From: Flavobacterium sp. MDT1-60
Lineage (GTDB): Bacteria > Bacteroidota > Bacteroidia > Flavobacteriales > Flavobacteriaceae
Direction of reading: 5' to 3'
NCBI RefSeq assembly: GCF_014844035.1
Contig: NZ_CP062159.1
Location: 2,232,001 to 2,296,000 of the forward strand
Length of the DNA: 64,000 nt
The notes under the pieces were generated by a model. It was given only the letters and a program-made list of their open reading frames with translations. It had not been told where the DNA came from and did not search any database. Numbering within the stretch: position 1 is the stretch's first letter; each line of letters starts with the position of its first letter. Shown here in pieces: positions 47,089 through 55,915 of this stretch. Made by a program: the position numbers and the translations under genes.

Positions 47089-47715
47089 TTATTTCTTCTT
47101 TTTATCTTTTGATTTACCCTTTTTATCTTTTTCTTTTTCTGCTTTTTTAGCTTTTGCCTTTGCTTTCTTTTCCTTCTCTTTTTTAGCTTTTTCTTTCTTT
47201 TTAGTATCAGACTTAAGTTTTGCTTTTTTGGCTTTTTCCAGCTTTTTTATCACTGCTTTTATAGCTTTCTCTCTTTTCTTAGCTTTTTCTTTTTTCTCCT
47301 TTAGTTTATCTTTTACCTTTTTTTCTTTCGATTTGTTTTTTACAATTTCTATTGCAATTTCATCAATATTTAAAATCGCTTGAGGTTTATCACTCACATT
47401 CTTTTTGAGAGTTTCAATTTCTATAATTTCCGGAGTTACAGTTGAGCCTTTTGGTGGAGTGGTTGTTGTTCTTTTAACTACTGCTTTTGGAGTTGCATTA
47501 GAAGCTGGTTTTACTGGAGTTTTAGCAGATGCTTTTACAGTTGCTACTGGTGCTTTTGCAGCTGTTCTTGGAGCTCTTTTAACTGGAGCTTTTGGAGATG
47601 CACTTTGCGCAGCTGGTTTTGCTTCTACAGTATTTTCAGTTGCTTGTTTGGCAGGTTCTGCAGTTGTTGTTTCAGTATTTTTTACGGCTGGGGTTCTGGT
47701 TGTTCTTTTTATCAT
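47089..47715 (-). CDS. Lysine/alanine-rich low-complexity basic protein (histone H1-like composition)
   Basis: 208 residues with no recognisable fold domain. The N-terminal half is A/P/T/K-rich with repeated PVKRAPRTAAK-like words. A short ordinary stretch follows (EIIEIETLKKNVSDKPQAILNIDEIAIEIV), and then about 95 residues are almost only K, A and E, probably one long charged helix, ending KKKK. The make-up resembles histone-H1-like or AlgP-type proteins that bind nucleic acid. Function unknown; DNA or RNA binding is inferred from charge only. Confidence 0.7.
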   Translation of the reverse strand: MIKRTTRTPAVKNTETTTAEPAKQATENTVEAKPAAQSASPKAPVKRAPRTAAKAPVATVKASAKTPVKPASNATPKAVVKRTTTTPPKGSTVTPEIIEIETLKKNVSDKPQAILNIDEIAIEIVKNKSKEKKVKDKLKEKKEKAKKREKAIKAVIKKLEKAKKAKLKSDTKKKEKAKKEKEKKAKAKAKKAEKEKDKKGKSKDKKKK

Positions 47716-47886
47716 AATTGTATGTTTTATTGATTATAATAGTCTCGAACTAAGAAGAAGTTGGAAATCAATTATTTCGTAATTCTTAGCTAAGCTAAAT
47801 TTAAGCAATTATTAAATACAATATTGTTAAGATTTCCCTTAAAATTATAATGAATAAGAAAATACAATCACGGAAAACAATAAAAA

Positions 47887-49317
47887 TTAATTTTCCACAA
47901 CCTCCAAAATCTTAAAATTACTCTTCGGTGCTTCACATAAGGAACAGCAATAACTTTCAGCTAAATCCGTAAATAAAATGCCTTTTGGAATTCCCTGGCT
48001 TTCATCACCGTATTCTGAATTATATAGTGTCAGGCATTCCTGGCATTGATAAATATCCAATTGTAGTTTTTCTTTTTTCTGCGTATTTTCGGTAGATTCC
48101 GGAACTGTATTTCCAAGTTCTTCGAAGTATTTTCGACTTAATTCAATCAAAATTGTTGGCAATTCAAGCTTGTCAATATCCTGAGAATGCACGATGTATT
48201 CACGTGTATTTGGATCGAAATTCTTCGCAAATAAAACATTATAAGTATCTCTGATTTTAATTGATTCTAAGGCTGCTGGCAATTCATTTTTTTCTACTAC
48301 AATCGAAGTAAAATAATGCCCATCACGGTTGTATTCAGAGATTCCAAAATTCAATCCGTACGTACTGATGTCAAACTGATCAAGTGTTCGAACTAAAAAG
48401 GTTTTCAGGTTCAAAGCCCATTCCATTGCCACTGGCAAGTGCCAGTTTAATTCTAATAAAGAGTGTCGAACATTGATTCCTTTTTTTCCCAGGAATTTCT
48501 CCCATTCCAATTTTCGATCTTTCGGAATTCCTTTTACAATAAACGATTTCCATGGCGTAATACATATTTTCCCGATTTTACAATCAAAACATAAATCACA
48601 CATTTCTTTTAGAAAATCTAAATCGTACAAGTTATTTCTCCAATATAAACCTAACCAATATTGATCAATTCCCATACGGTTCATTCCTTCATAATACGGA
48701 AAAGGATAAAACGGCACATTTAAGGGTTTGTCAATGGTTCTGTTATTGGTATCTAATGCTTCGCTGACTAAACTAAAAATCATATCGATTCCATGCGATT
48801 CTTCAGAAACTATTTTTTCGATTTCGTAATAAAAAGTAGCAATATCCCAGCTGTAAATCAAAACAGGATAAACTTCCATACGCTCCCATTTTGGTAAACG
48901 AATATATAAAAACCAGTAATCTTCATGCTCGGAAGCAATAAAGTTTAAATGGCCTGTAAATAACGGAACCAACTGTTGCTTAGGGTCATTAATGTTAACT
49001 TTTAGCTTTGGTTGTTCTTTAAACTGTTCTAAAATATATAAGAATTTGTTTCCTGTAAGCCAATTGGTATTTCTAAAAATATCAGTTGAAACATACGATG
49101 AAACAATGTTGTTGCCGCTTTTTTCATTTGGAAAAACAAAATGATGTTTCCCGATTTTTTCTTTGCTGGATAGATTTAATCCTTTTGGGAAAATGATATC
49201 CTGTCTTGAACCAAATGAAATCGAATCCAAACCATGATCCATTGCCATATTGACTACTTCACGTAATTCACCTGGCGAAATAACGCCTCCTTTTACTATT
49301 AATCTTGTCAATTCCAT
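47887..49317 (-). CDS. Rubredoxin-fused protein with nitrite/sulfite-reductase-like half domains
   Basis: 476 residues. The N-terminus (VKGGVISPGELREVVNMAMDHGLDSISFGSRQDI) and a later segment (GKICITPWKSFIVKGI) look like the two ferredoxin-like halves of assimilatory nitrite/sulfite reductases. The C-terminal 60 residues are a rubredoxin domain with CQEC and CSLC. The usual siroheme/[4Fe-4S] motif C-x5-C...C-x3-C is not apparent; the only other Cys cluster is CDLCFDCKIGKIC. It may be an electron carrier for the nitrate reductase encoded downstream, or a remodelled reductase. Not confidently named. Confidence 0.55.
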   Translation of the reverse strand: MELTRLIVKGGVISPGELREVVNMAMDHGLDSISFGSRQDIIFPKGLNLSSKEKIGKHHFVFPNEKSGNNIVSSYVSTDIFRNTNWLTGNKFLYILEQFKEQPKLKVNINDPKQQLVPLFTGHLNFIASEHEDYWFLYIRLPKWERMEVYPVLIYSWDIATFYYEIEKIVSEESHGIDMIFSLVSEALDTNNRTIDKPLNVPFYPFPYYEGMNRMGIDQYWLGLYWRNNLYDLDFLKEMCDLCFDCKIGKICITPWKSFIVKGIPKDRKLEWEKFLGKKGINVRHSLLELNWHLPVAMEWALNLKTFLVRTLDQFDISTYGLNFGISEYNRDGHYFTSIVVEKNELPAALESIKIRDTYNVLFAKNFDPNTREYIVHSQDIDKLELPTILIELSRKYFEELGNTVPESTENTQKKEKLQLDIYQCQECLTLYNSEYGDESQGIPKGILFTDLAESYCCSLCEAPKSNFKILEVVEN

Positions 49318-49330
49318 TTTTCTTTAGTTT

Positions 49331-49424
49331 TCGGTTTTCAGTCTCAGTCTCAGTCTCAGTCTCAGTTTTCGGTCTCAGTTTTCGGTGTCAACTGCGACTG
49401 TGACTGAAAACTGCGACTAAAAAC
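49331..49424. repeat. CAGTCT short repeats and complement
   Basis: Four or more CAGTCT units, then GGTCTCAGTTTTCGG and a complementary CTGCGACTGTGACTGAAAACTGCGACT stretch. Low-complexity intergenic sequence; no gene. Confidence 0.7.
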
Positions 49425-52400
49425 TATACTTTACATTTCGCTAAAATTTCTTTTACTTCCGTTTTACAACTTCCGCAGCCTAATCCGGCTCCGGTGTTTT
49501 TACATAAATCGGTAAAATTGTTGACACCGCTTTTAATAGTTTCTTCAATATTTCCTGCTCCAACCTGACTGCAGGAACAGACTAATTTACCTAACACCGG
49601 CTTAGCATTTGAACTGCCCCTTAACAATGAATTTCGCTTGTCTGATAATTCGATTTTGCTTTCGATCATCGTTTTGAACTCAGCAAATTCATTCTTGTCA
49701 CCCATTAAAATGGCTCCAACAAGCAAATCGTTTTTAACAATGCATTTTTTGTAATACCGTTGTTTTAAATCGGCAAAAACAATTTCTTCGTAAGAATCAT
49801 CGTTTTCCGGAATCTCAATATCTCCAATGCTACACAGATTGATGTCTTCCAGTTTCAGAATGTTCATTAAAACCGAACCTTTGTAATAACTGCTAATATC
49901 ACCAGCTAAATAATTAGCCAAAATATCGGCCTGTTCTTCAGCAGCAGAAGTGATCCCGAACAGTTTATTGTCAAATTCGGCTATTTCTCCAATGGCATAA
50001 ATATCAGGATTTGAAGACTGTAAATACTGATTTACTTTTACGCCACGACCGCAGGCAAGTCCGGTTTCGCGGGCAATTTCAATATTAGGAATGGTTCCGA
50101 TTGTATAAACGATGGTGTTTGCCGTAATGATTCTGCCACTTTTAAGGGCAATTTCTAATTCATTTGGATTATTGGTTTCAAAAACGGTACTTACTTCATT
50201 ATCAAAATAAATCTGAATATCACGTAGCTGAACTTCTTCGGCTAATAATTTACTTGAAATCAAATCTAACTGACGCTCCATCAAACGGGAAGCCCTTTGA
50301 ATTATGGTAATTTTTACTTTTTTATGTTTTAAGGCTGCAGCCAATTCCAATCCTAATAAACCGCCACCAATAATAACAACATGTTGTTCTTCAGGAGGTA
50401 AATTGGTATTGTCAAGATAGGCTTTTAGTCGGTCAGCATCTTCTTTGCGTCGAACAGTAAAACGTCCGGGTAAATGAAGCTGCGCATTTTCAGGAATAAA
50501 AGGACGACTTCCTGTTGCTAAAATTAAAGAATCAAAAGTGTGAGTTTCACCTAAACTATCTGTTATGGTTTTTCCGGCAGCATTTATTTTGTCGATGGCA
50601 ACACCAGTTTTCATGGTAATTTTTAGTTTACTTAAAGCTTCACCATCTTTTACTTTTAATAATTGTTCCCAGGTAAATTCGCCTGTCATGTATTCCGGTA
50701 GCAAAACGCGATTGTAAAACGGATTTACCTCATTCGAAAAAACAATAATTTCATCGGTAGAATTAAATTCGCGATAATTTTGAATAAATCGGAATGCCGC
50801 GGCGCCTGCTCCAACAATGGCAATTTTTTGGAAAGGTTTTATATATTTTGTAATAGAAACCGTTGTATATTTAAAATCCGGTTCTTTTGAAACAGGATCA
50901 ACAACTGTATTGGTTAAGTTATTGGTTCGGTTCAAATCATTATCAAGCTGTTTTCCCCAGTGCATTGGCAAGAAAACCACTTTTTCCTTGATAGAATCGG
51001 TCACTTTTGCTTTTACTCTAACTTCTCCATTTTTACTGGAAACGATTACGATATCACCATTTTTGATGTCGTTTTTATAAGCATCAATCGGATTAATTTC
51101 TAAAACCGGACTTGGAGTATGCGTCATTAAACGGGATACTTTTCCGGTTTTGGTCATCGTATGCCATTGGTCACGAACTCTTCCTGTAGTTAGGATAAAT
51201 GGAAATTTCGGACTTGGTTGTTCCGAAGTATTTTCAATAGCCGTTGGTAAATTGAAAATTGCTTTTTTTGATGGCGTGTAAAACTTTTTATCGGTAAAAA
51301 GGCGGGGAGTTCCCGGATGTCCATAATCAGGAACTGGCCATTGAAAAGTGCCTTCGGTTCTTAAACGATGATAATTTAAAAATGAAATATCAATATTGGT
51401 GTTTTTGGTCAGTGCGCAATGTTCTTTATAAACTTCTTCGGCACTATTAAAATTGAAACCGTTGAAATTCATTTTTTTAGCAAAGCGAATTAAGATTTCA
51501 ATGTCAGGAAGTGCTTCTCCGGGTGCATTGATTCCTTTTGGCAAATACGATATACGACGCTCTGAATTCGTCATGGTGCCTTCTTTTTCTAACCAACCGG
51601 CGGCAGGCAATAAAAGATCGGCATATTTTGAGGTATCAGCGTTATGTGAAATATCCTGAACCACAACAAATTTGGCATTTTGTAACGCTTTCTCAATACG
51701 ACGAGAATCAGGTAGACTCACCATTGGGTTGGTACAGATGATCCAAACGGCTTTCATTTTTCCAGATTCCAATGCTTCAAACATTTCCGTTGCGGTCAAT
51801 CCCGGTTTGTCTGAAATTTCGTCAACGCCCCAAAAATCAGCCACTTCCTTGCGGTGCTCCGGATTAGCCAGCTCTTTGTGTGCAGCCAATAAATTGGCCA
51901 TGCCGCCTACTTCACGTCCGCCCATTGCATTGGGTTGTCCGGTTAATGAAAATGGTCCGGAACCCGGTTTCCCAATTTGTCCTGTTAATAAAGATAAATT
52001 TAGTAAAGCAGTATTTTTATCAACACCAACTGCACTTTGATTTAGTCCCATTGCCCAAAGCGAAATAAAACCTTTTGCTTTTCCGATAATATCGGCGGCC
52101 AGCTTTATATCGTTTACAGAAATACCACAAAGTTTAGAAGCTTTTTCTAAAGAAGTGCTCAAAACTAAGTCTTTATATTGTTTAAAATTTTCAGCGTGAT
52201 TCTTTACAAAATCATGATCTACAAATCCTTTTTCGATTATACGTTTGGCAATGGCGTGGTATAAAATAATATCAGTTCCAGGAAGAATCTGTAAATGCAA
52301 ATCGGCAAAAGCGGCGGTATCTGTGCGGCGCGGATCAACAACTATGATCTTTGTCTTTGGATTTTTCTCTTTGTGTTTTTCGATTCTTCTAAATAAAATC

Positions 52401-52942
52401 GGATGACACCAGGCCGGATTGGCACCAGTAATCAGGAAAGTATCCGCCAGTTCGATATCATCGTAAGAAATTGGAACAGAATCTTCTCCAAAAGTCTTTT
52501 TATAACCTACAACCGCAGAACTCATACAGAGTCTGGAATTGGTGTCTATATTATTGGTTTTCAAAAAACCTTTTACCAATTTATTGACTAAATAATATTC
52601 TTCTGTCAGACATTGGCCTGAAATATAAAACCCAACGCTGTCTGGTCCGTGCTTTTTTATGATAGAAGTGAAAACCGCTGCGGCGCGATCAAGAGCAGTA
52701 TCCCAGCTAACGCGTTCCAGCGGATAAGATTTGCTGCCTCGCATTTCCGGATATAAAATTCGGTCTGAAGTATCATTGACTACGTAATGCAAATTCATCC
52801 CTTTAGAACACAACATTCCTTTGTTGACCGGATGATCTTTGTCGCCCGTTACCATCACACCATTTTTGGCATCATTGGTGACGATAATTCCGCAGCCGAC
52901 GCCACAATATGAACAGGTAGTTTTTATTTTGGTATTTTGCAT
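49424..52942 (-). CDS. nasA: Assimilatory nitrate reductase fused to FAD/NAD(P)H reductase and BFD domain
   Basis: About 1172 residues from the ATG at 52942 (MQNTKIKTTCSYC); an in-frame ATG at 52999 adds 19 poorly matching residues. Residues 1-700 are the molybdopterin catalytic part: [4Fe-4S] CSYCGVGC...CSKG, then GQPNAMGGREVGGMANLL and the C-terminal TTGRVRDQWHTMTKTG. Residues ~706-1115 are an FAD/NAD(P) oxidoreductase like the NirB N-terminus (IAIVGAGAAAF, LATGSRPF, VIIGGGLLGLE). The last 55 are a BFD-type [2Fe-2S] domain (CSCSQV...CGSC). One chain could carry electrons from NAD(P)H to nitrate in the cytoplasm. Divergent from the Crp/Fnr regulator. Confidence 0.92.
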   Translation of the reverse strand: MQNTKIKTTCSYCGVGCGIIVTNDAKNGVMVTGDKDHPVNKGMLCSKGMNLHYVVNDTSDRILYPEMRGSKSYPLERVSWDTALDRAAAVFTSIIKKHGPDSVGFYISGQCLTEEYYLVNKLVKGFLKTNNIDTNSRLCMSSAVVGYKKTFGEDSVPISYDDIELADTFLITGANPAWCHPILFRRIEKHKEKNPKTKIIVVDPRRTDTAAFADLHLQILPGTDIILYHAIAKRIIEKGFVDHDFVKNHAENFKQYKDLVLSTSLEKASKLCGISVNDIKLAADIIGKAKGFISLWAMGLNQSAVGVDKNTALLNLSLLTGQIGKPGSGPFSLTGQPNAMGGREVGGMANLLAAHKELANPEHRKEVADFWGVDEISDKPGLTATEMFEALESGKMKAVWIICTNPMVSLPDSRRIEKALQNAKFVVVQDISHNADTSKYADLLLPAAGWLEKEGTMTNSERRISYLPKGINAPGEALPDIEILIRFAKKMNFNGFNFNSAEEVYKEHCALTKNTNIDISFLNYHRLRTEGTFQWPVPDYGHPGTPRLFTDKKFYTPSKKAIFNLPTAIENTSEQPSPKFPFILTTGRVRDQWHTMTKTGKVSRLMTHTPSPVLEINPIDAYKNDIKNGDIVIVSSKNGEVRVKAKVTDSIKEKVVFLPMHWGKQLDNDLNRTNNLTNTVVDPVSKEPDFKYTTVSITKYIKPFQKIAIVGAGAAAFRFIQNYREFNSTDEIIVFSNEVNPFYNRVLLPEYMTGEFTWEQLLKVKDGEALSKLKITMKTGVAIDKINAAGKTITDSLGETHTFDSLILATGSRPFIPENAQLHLPGRFTVRRKEDADRLKAYLDNTNLPPEEQHVVIIGGGLLGLELAAALKHKKVKITIIQRASRLMERQLDLISSKLLAEEVQLRDIQIYFDNEVSTVFETNNPNELEIALKSGRIITANTIVYTIGTIPNIEIARETGLACGRGVKVNQYLQSSNPDIYAIGEIAEFDNKLFGITSAAEEQADILANYLAGDISSYYKGSVLMNILKLEDINLCSIGDIEIPENDDSYEEIVFADLKQRYYKKCIVKNDLLVGAILMGDKNEFAEFKTMIESKIELSDKRNSLLRGSSNAKPVLGKLVCSCSQVGAGNIEETIKSGVNNFTDLCKNTGAGLGCGSCKTEVKEILAKCKV

Positions 52943-53020
52943 TACAGCTTCTTTTTTAAATACAACTATAGTAATTATGCCCAGTCCTAAATGCCTCACG
53001 TATTTGACTTAGACAAAAAT

Positions 53021-53044
53021 AAGTATTTTTACGTATAAATACGT
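53021..53044. promoter_or_regulatory. Two overlapping FNR-type palindromes in the nasA / regulator divergent region
   Basis: AAGTA-TTTT-TACGT (53021-53034) and ACGTA-TAAA-TACGT (53031-53044) are 14-bp sites of the 5-N4-5 Crp/Fnr type, sharing the central ACGT. They lie 79 bases from the nasA start and 86 from the regulator start, suitable for controlling both. They agree with sites at 39315 and 54397. The natural candidate binder is the regulator encoded at 53130. Confidence 0.6.
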
Positions 53045-53129
53045 ATTTTTTCAAATTATTTTTCTATTTTTGATGAAAATAAATGAGGAACAACAAATTA
53101 GTTTTTAAATCGATTAAAATTTAGGACTC

Positions 53130-53834
53130 ATGAAAGAAGAGCAAGCCATTTGTTATTCCTGCGCCAACGAAAACTGTTTTATTAAAAAGCACCTGCATTT
53201 GGAACAAATGAAACAATATGTTCAGAAGAAACATAGTTTTGTTTGCAAAAAATCGCAGCAGTTTATCATTGAAGGCGCTCCAATTCAGGGACTTTATTTT
53301 ATATGTAAAGGAAAAGTCAAAACAGTTAAAACCGGAATTAACGGCCGTGAGCAAATTGTTCGCCTTACTAAAAATGGAGACACAATTGGCTTTCGTGGTT
53401 TCGGAACAAGTAAGCGCTATCTAATTGGTGCTTATGCTCTTGAAGATACTGTTTTGTGCAATTTCAGCAATGAAACCATGATGGAAATTCTTCAGAATGT
53501 TCCTGAATTTACGTATGCCTTAATGTTGTTTTATGCCGATGAACTCAATAAAAGCGAAAACAATATCCGCAAAATCGCCCATATGAATGTACGTGAGCGC
53601 GTTATTGATTTGTTATTGTACATCCACCGAAAATTTGGACAAATAAACGGCCTAATTGAAATAGAACTTTCAAGAAAAGAAATCGCAGACTTCGCCGGAA
53701 CTACTGAAGAACAGGTGATTCGTGTTCTGTCAAGTCTTAAAAAAGAGTCCTTAATAAAAACAGTTGGCAAAAGAATTGGCATCCTCGCCATTCCTAAACT
53801 TCAGTCAGAAATTATGGAACATAAATACTTTTAG
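53130..53834 (+). CDS. Crp/Fnr-family transcriptional regulator with N-terminal cysteine cluster
   Basis: 234 residues. Residues 35-150 are the cyclic-nucleotide-binding-type beta barrel (IIEGAPIQGLYFICKGKVKTV). The C-terminus is the Crp-type helix-turn-helix (LSRKEIADFAGTTEEQVIRVLSSLKKE). The N-terminus carries C8-x2-C11-x4-C16 and C39, much like the cysteines that hold the oxygen-sensing cluster in FNR, so iron-sulfur sensing of O2 or NO is plausible. It lies between the nitrate reductase and the nitrate porin/ABC operon and is the likely regulator of both. The cluster and its signal are inference. Confidence 0.88.
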   Translation: MKEEQAICYSCANENCFIKKHLHLEQMKQYVQKKHSFVCKKSQQFIIEGAPIQGLYFICKGKVKTVKTGINGREQIVRLTKNGDTIGFRGFGTSKRYLIGAYALEDTVLCNFSNETMMEILQNVPEFTYALMLFYADELNKSENNIRKIAHMNVRERVIDLLLYIHRKFGQINGLIEIELSRKEIADFAGTTEEQVIRVLSSLKKESLIKTVGKRIGILAIPKLQSEIMEHKYF

Positions 53835-53880
53835 GAGAGGAAAAGTTTCAGGTTTTCTCTGTTTCAAGTTTTGACCTATT

Positions 53881-54100
53881 CCGGTTAAAACCGTTGGTCA
53901 TGTTTATTGAATTCATGTTCAAATATAGCCCGAGGTTTCAACCTCGGAGACCTATCGTTAATCGTCTCATGCTCCCTACGGTTAAAACCGTAGGCTATGT
54001 TTTATATACATTCTTCAAATATAGCCCGAGGTTTCAACCTCGGGAACCGTATCGCTAATCGTTTCATGCTCCAACAGTGTTTAACCGTTAGCTAGGTCCC
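53881..54100. repeat. Tandem palindromic repeat, two and a half units of about 96 bases
   Basis: Each unit has CGGTTAAAACCG, then ATGTTTAT, TTCAAATATAGCCCGAGG, the hairpin CCGAGGTTTCAACCTCGG, ACC-TATCG-TAATCGT and TCATGCTCC. Units begin near 53881 and 53977; a degenerate third start lies at about 54073. Spacing and internal palindromes fit a repetitive extragenic element, not a CRISPR, because the whole unit is conserved with no unique spacers. Together with the next repeat it fills most of the 613-base gap after the regulator. Confidence 0.8.
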
Positions 54101-54150
54101 ATCATCCAGCGTATTACCATCATTTCTATTCTAATAATAAAGTCACATTT

Positions 54151-54230
54151 CTCTATACTCTATACTCTATACTCTATATTCTATTCTCTATACTCTATTC
54201 TCTATACTCTATTCTCTATATTCTATTCTC
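54151..54230. repeat. Imperfect CTCTATA tandem repeat
   Basis: About eleven 7-bp units alternating CTCTATA, TTCTATT and CTCTATT. The same unit length as the GAATAAA array at 40551, whose complement (TTTATTC) is related. Intergenic. Confidence 0.85.
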
Positions 54231-54396
54231 TTTCTTCCAAAAATTATCTAATTAAGTTAAATTACGTAATCCCCAAATCCTCTTGTTTCATGGGGCTTCA
54301 AGCCAACTTCATGCGAAAACGCAGAAAACAAATTGACTTTCAAACGCTTTTTATCGGTTAAAAAAAATGTTTTGACATGGTATAAGTATTGTACTT

Positions 54397-54410
54397 AAGT
54401 ATTTATACGT
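54397..54410 (+). promoter_or_regulatory. FNR-type palindrome before the nitrate porin/ABC operon
   Basis: AAGTA-TTTA-TACGT, 5-N4-5 spacing, centred 44 bases before the porin start codon. A related AAGTA-TTG-TACTT with a 3-base spacer lies at 54384-54396 just upstream. Same consensus as the sites at 39315, 53021 and 53031. Confidence 0.6.
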
Positions 54411-54447
54411 ATATAAATTTGCTTCATACAAATCAAAACAAATTATT

Positions 54448-55887
54448 ATGAGCAAATTAACCAACCCAATATTAAAAAACCACAGTACTGTTTTTACATC
54501 TAAACTTTCAAAATCTATTCTATTGGGTTTTGTACTTACAATGTTAGGAAGCTATGAAGCAAAAGCGCAATTTACACTTACAGGTCAGTTAAGAGACCGT
54601 GTTGAAATGCGTGCCGGACAAGGAACTTTACAACAAGAAAGCGATAAAGCGGCTTTATTTACAAGCCAGAGAACAAGATTAAATGCAGGATATTCTGGCT
54701 ATAGATTTAAAATTTTTACGGCACTGCAAGATGTTCGCGTTTGGGGGCAAGATGCTTCCTCTATTAGCAGAACAACAACAGAAGCTAATAACGGAATTTT
54801 ATTGCACGAAGCCTGGGCTGAGATTTTTTTGAATGACACGGTAAGTACGATTCAGAATCTGTCTATAAAAGCAGGGCGTCAGGAAATTTCTTATGATGAT
54901 CAAAAGGTTTTAGGCGGTTTAGACTGGTTACAACAAGGAAGACGCCACGATGCGATCGTTTTCAAATTTGCCAACAAAGGCTGGATTGCAGATGTTGGAG
55001 CTGCTTTTAATCAGAATAAGGAAAATAATGCAGGAACGATTTACAATGGGACAAATCCGGCTTACGGTGCAGGAACTAACGGAATTGGTACTATGTACAA
55101 ATCGTTTCAATATGCTTATGTGGGCAGAAAATTCTTCTTTGGTGACTTATCTTTTTTATTCTTTAAGGATGATTTCAATAAATACACTTTAGTGACTGCA
55201 GGAACGCCACCCGTAACGACTAAAGTAAATGGAACAGGAGTTTGGAGCAGAAATACAACCGGAATTTACTTCAACACCAATGTAACCCGAAAATTAAATT
55301 TGATGGGAAGTTACTACTATCAAGGTGGAAAAAATAAAGATGGAAGATCATTAAATGCCAATTTATTCTCGATTACATCAACATTACAAGTGGGAAGAAA
55401 ATTGTTTATTGGTCCCGGAGTTGATTTTTTATCTGGAGATGACGGAACTAAAACCGTTACAGCTGATTCAAAAGACAATCGATTTGATCCGCTTTACGGA
55501 ACGCCGCATAAATTCTGGGGAAGCATGGATTATTTTTATGCAGCGAATGGTTTTGGAAAACAAGGCTTGCTGGATTACTTCTTCAAAATAAAATATAATG
55601 CCAAAGACAATTTAAGTTTCGCATTGGATATTCACGGTTTTGAGTCGGCAAATACGCTGTCTAACGGTGCTGGCGGAAAAATAAACTCTTATCTTGGAAC
55701 TGAACTTGATTTACTGGTAAAATACAACTTAACCAAAATCATCAATATCGAAGCAGGTTATTCTTTCATGAAAGCAACAAATTCTATGGCTTCTGCAGCG
55801 GTTAAAAATGTTGCCAATGCCGATTTGAGTCCACAGTTTGCTTATGTAATGCTAAATATCAAACCAAACTTTTTAGCTAAAAAATAA
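54448..55887 (+). CDS. Alginate-export-type outer-membrane porin linked to nitrate uptake
   Basis: 479 residues. The signal peptide ends YEAKAQ, then a beta barrel with the family N-terminus FTLTGQLRDRVEMRAGQGT, ISYDDQKVLGGLDWLQQGRRHDA, and a C-terminus of alternating residues ending FAYVMLNIKPN. The family name (alginate export) comes from AlgE-like barrels. Here it opens an operon with a nitrate-type ABC transporter, so I infer a channel for nitrate through the outer membrane. A second member is at 61890-63158. Confidence 0.85.
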   Translation: MSKLTNPILKNHSTVFTSKLSKSILLGFVLTMLGSYEAKAQFTLTGQLRDRVEMRAGQGTLQQESDKAALFTSQRTRLNAGYSGYRFKIFTALQDVRVWGQDASSISRTTTEANNGILLHEAWAEIFLNDTVSTIQNLSIKAGRQEISYDDQKVLGGLDWLQQGRRHDAIVFKFANKGWIADVGAAFNQNKENNAGTIYNGTNPAYGAGTNGIGTMYKSFQYAYVGRKFFFGDLSFLFFKDDFNKYTLVTAGTPPVTTKVNGTGVWSRNTTGIYFNTNVTRKLNLMGSYYYQGGKNKDGRSLNANLFSITSTLQVGRKLFIGPGVDFLSGDDGTKTVTADSKDNRFDPLYGTPHKFWGSMDYFYAANGFGKQGLLDYFFKIKYNAKDNLSFALDIHGFESANTLSNGAGGKINSYLGTELDLLVKYNLTKIINIEAGYSFMKATNSMASAAVKNVANADLSPQFAYVMLNIKPNFLAKK

Positions 55888-55915
55888 AAACAAATAACTT
55901 TTAAATTTCTTAAAA

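Noticed and set aside
47405..47782. Plus-strand open frame of 125 codons opposite the lysine-rich gene
   Set aside because: A hydrophobic mirror of the biased minus-strand coding sequence, with no plausible start context and no family likeness.
51672..52040. Plus-strand open frame of 122 codons inside nasA
   Set aside because: Antisense shadow of a well-supported reductase domain.
53881..54100. CRISPR-like array
   Set aside because: Only two and a half units of about 96 bases, conserved throughout, with no unique spacers and no cas genes in the window.
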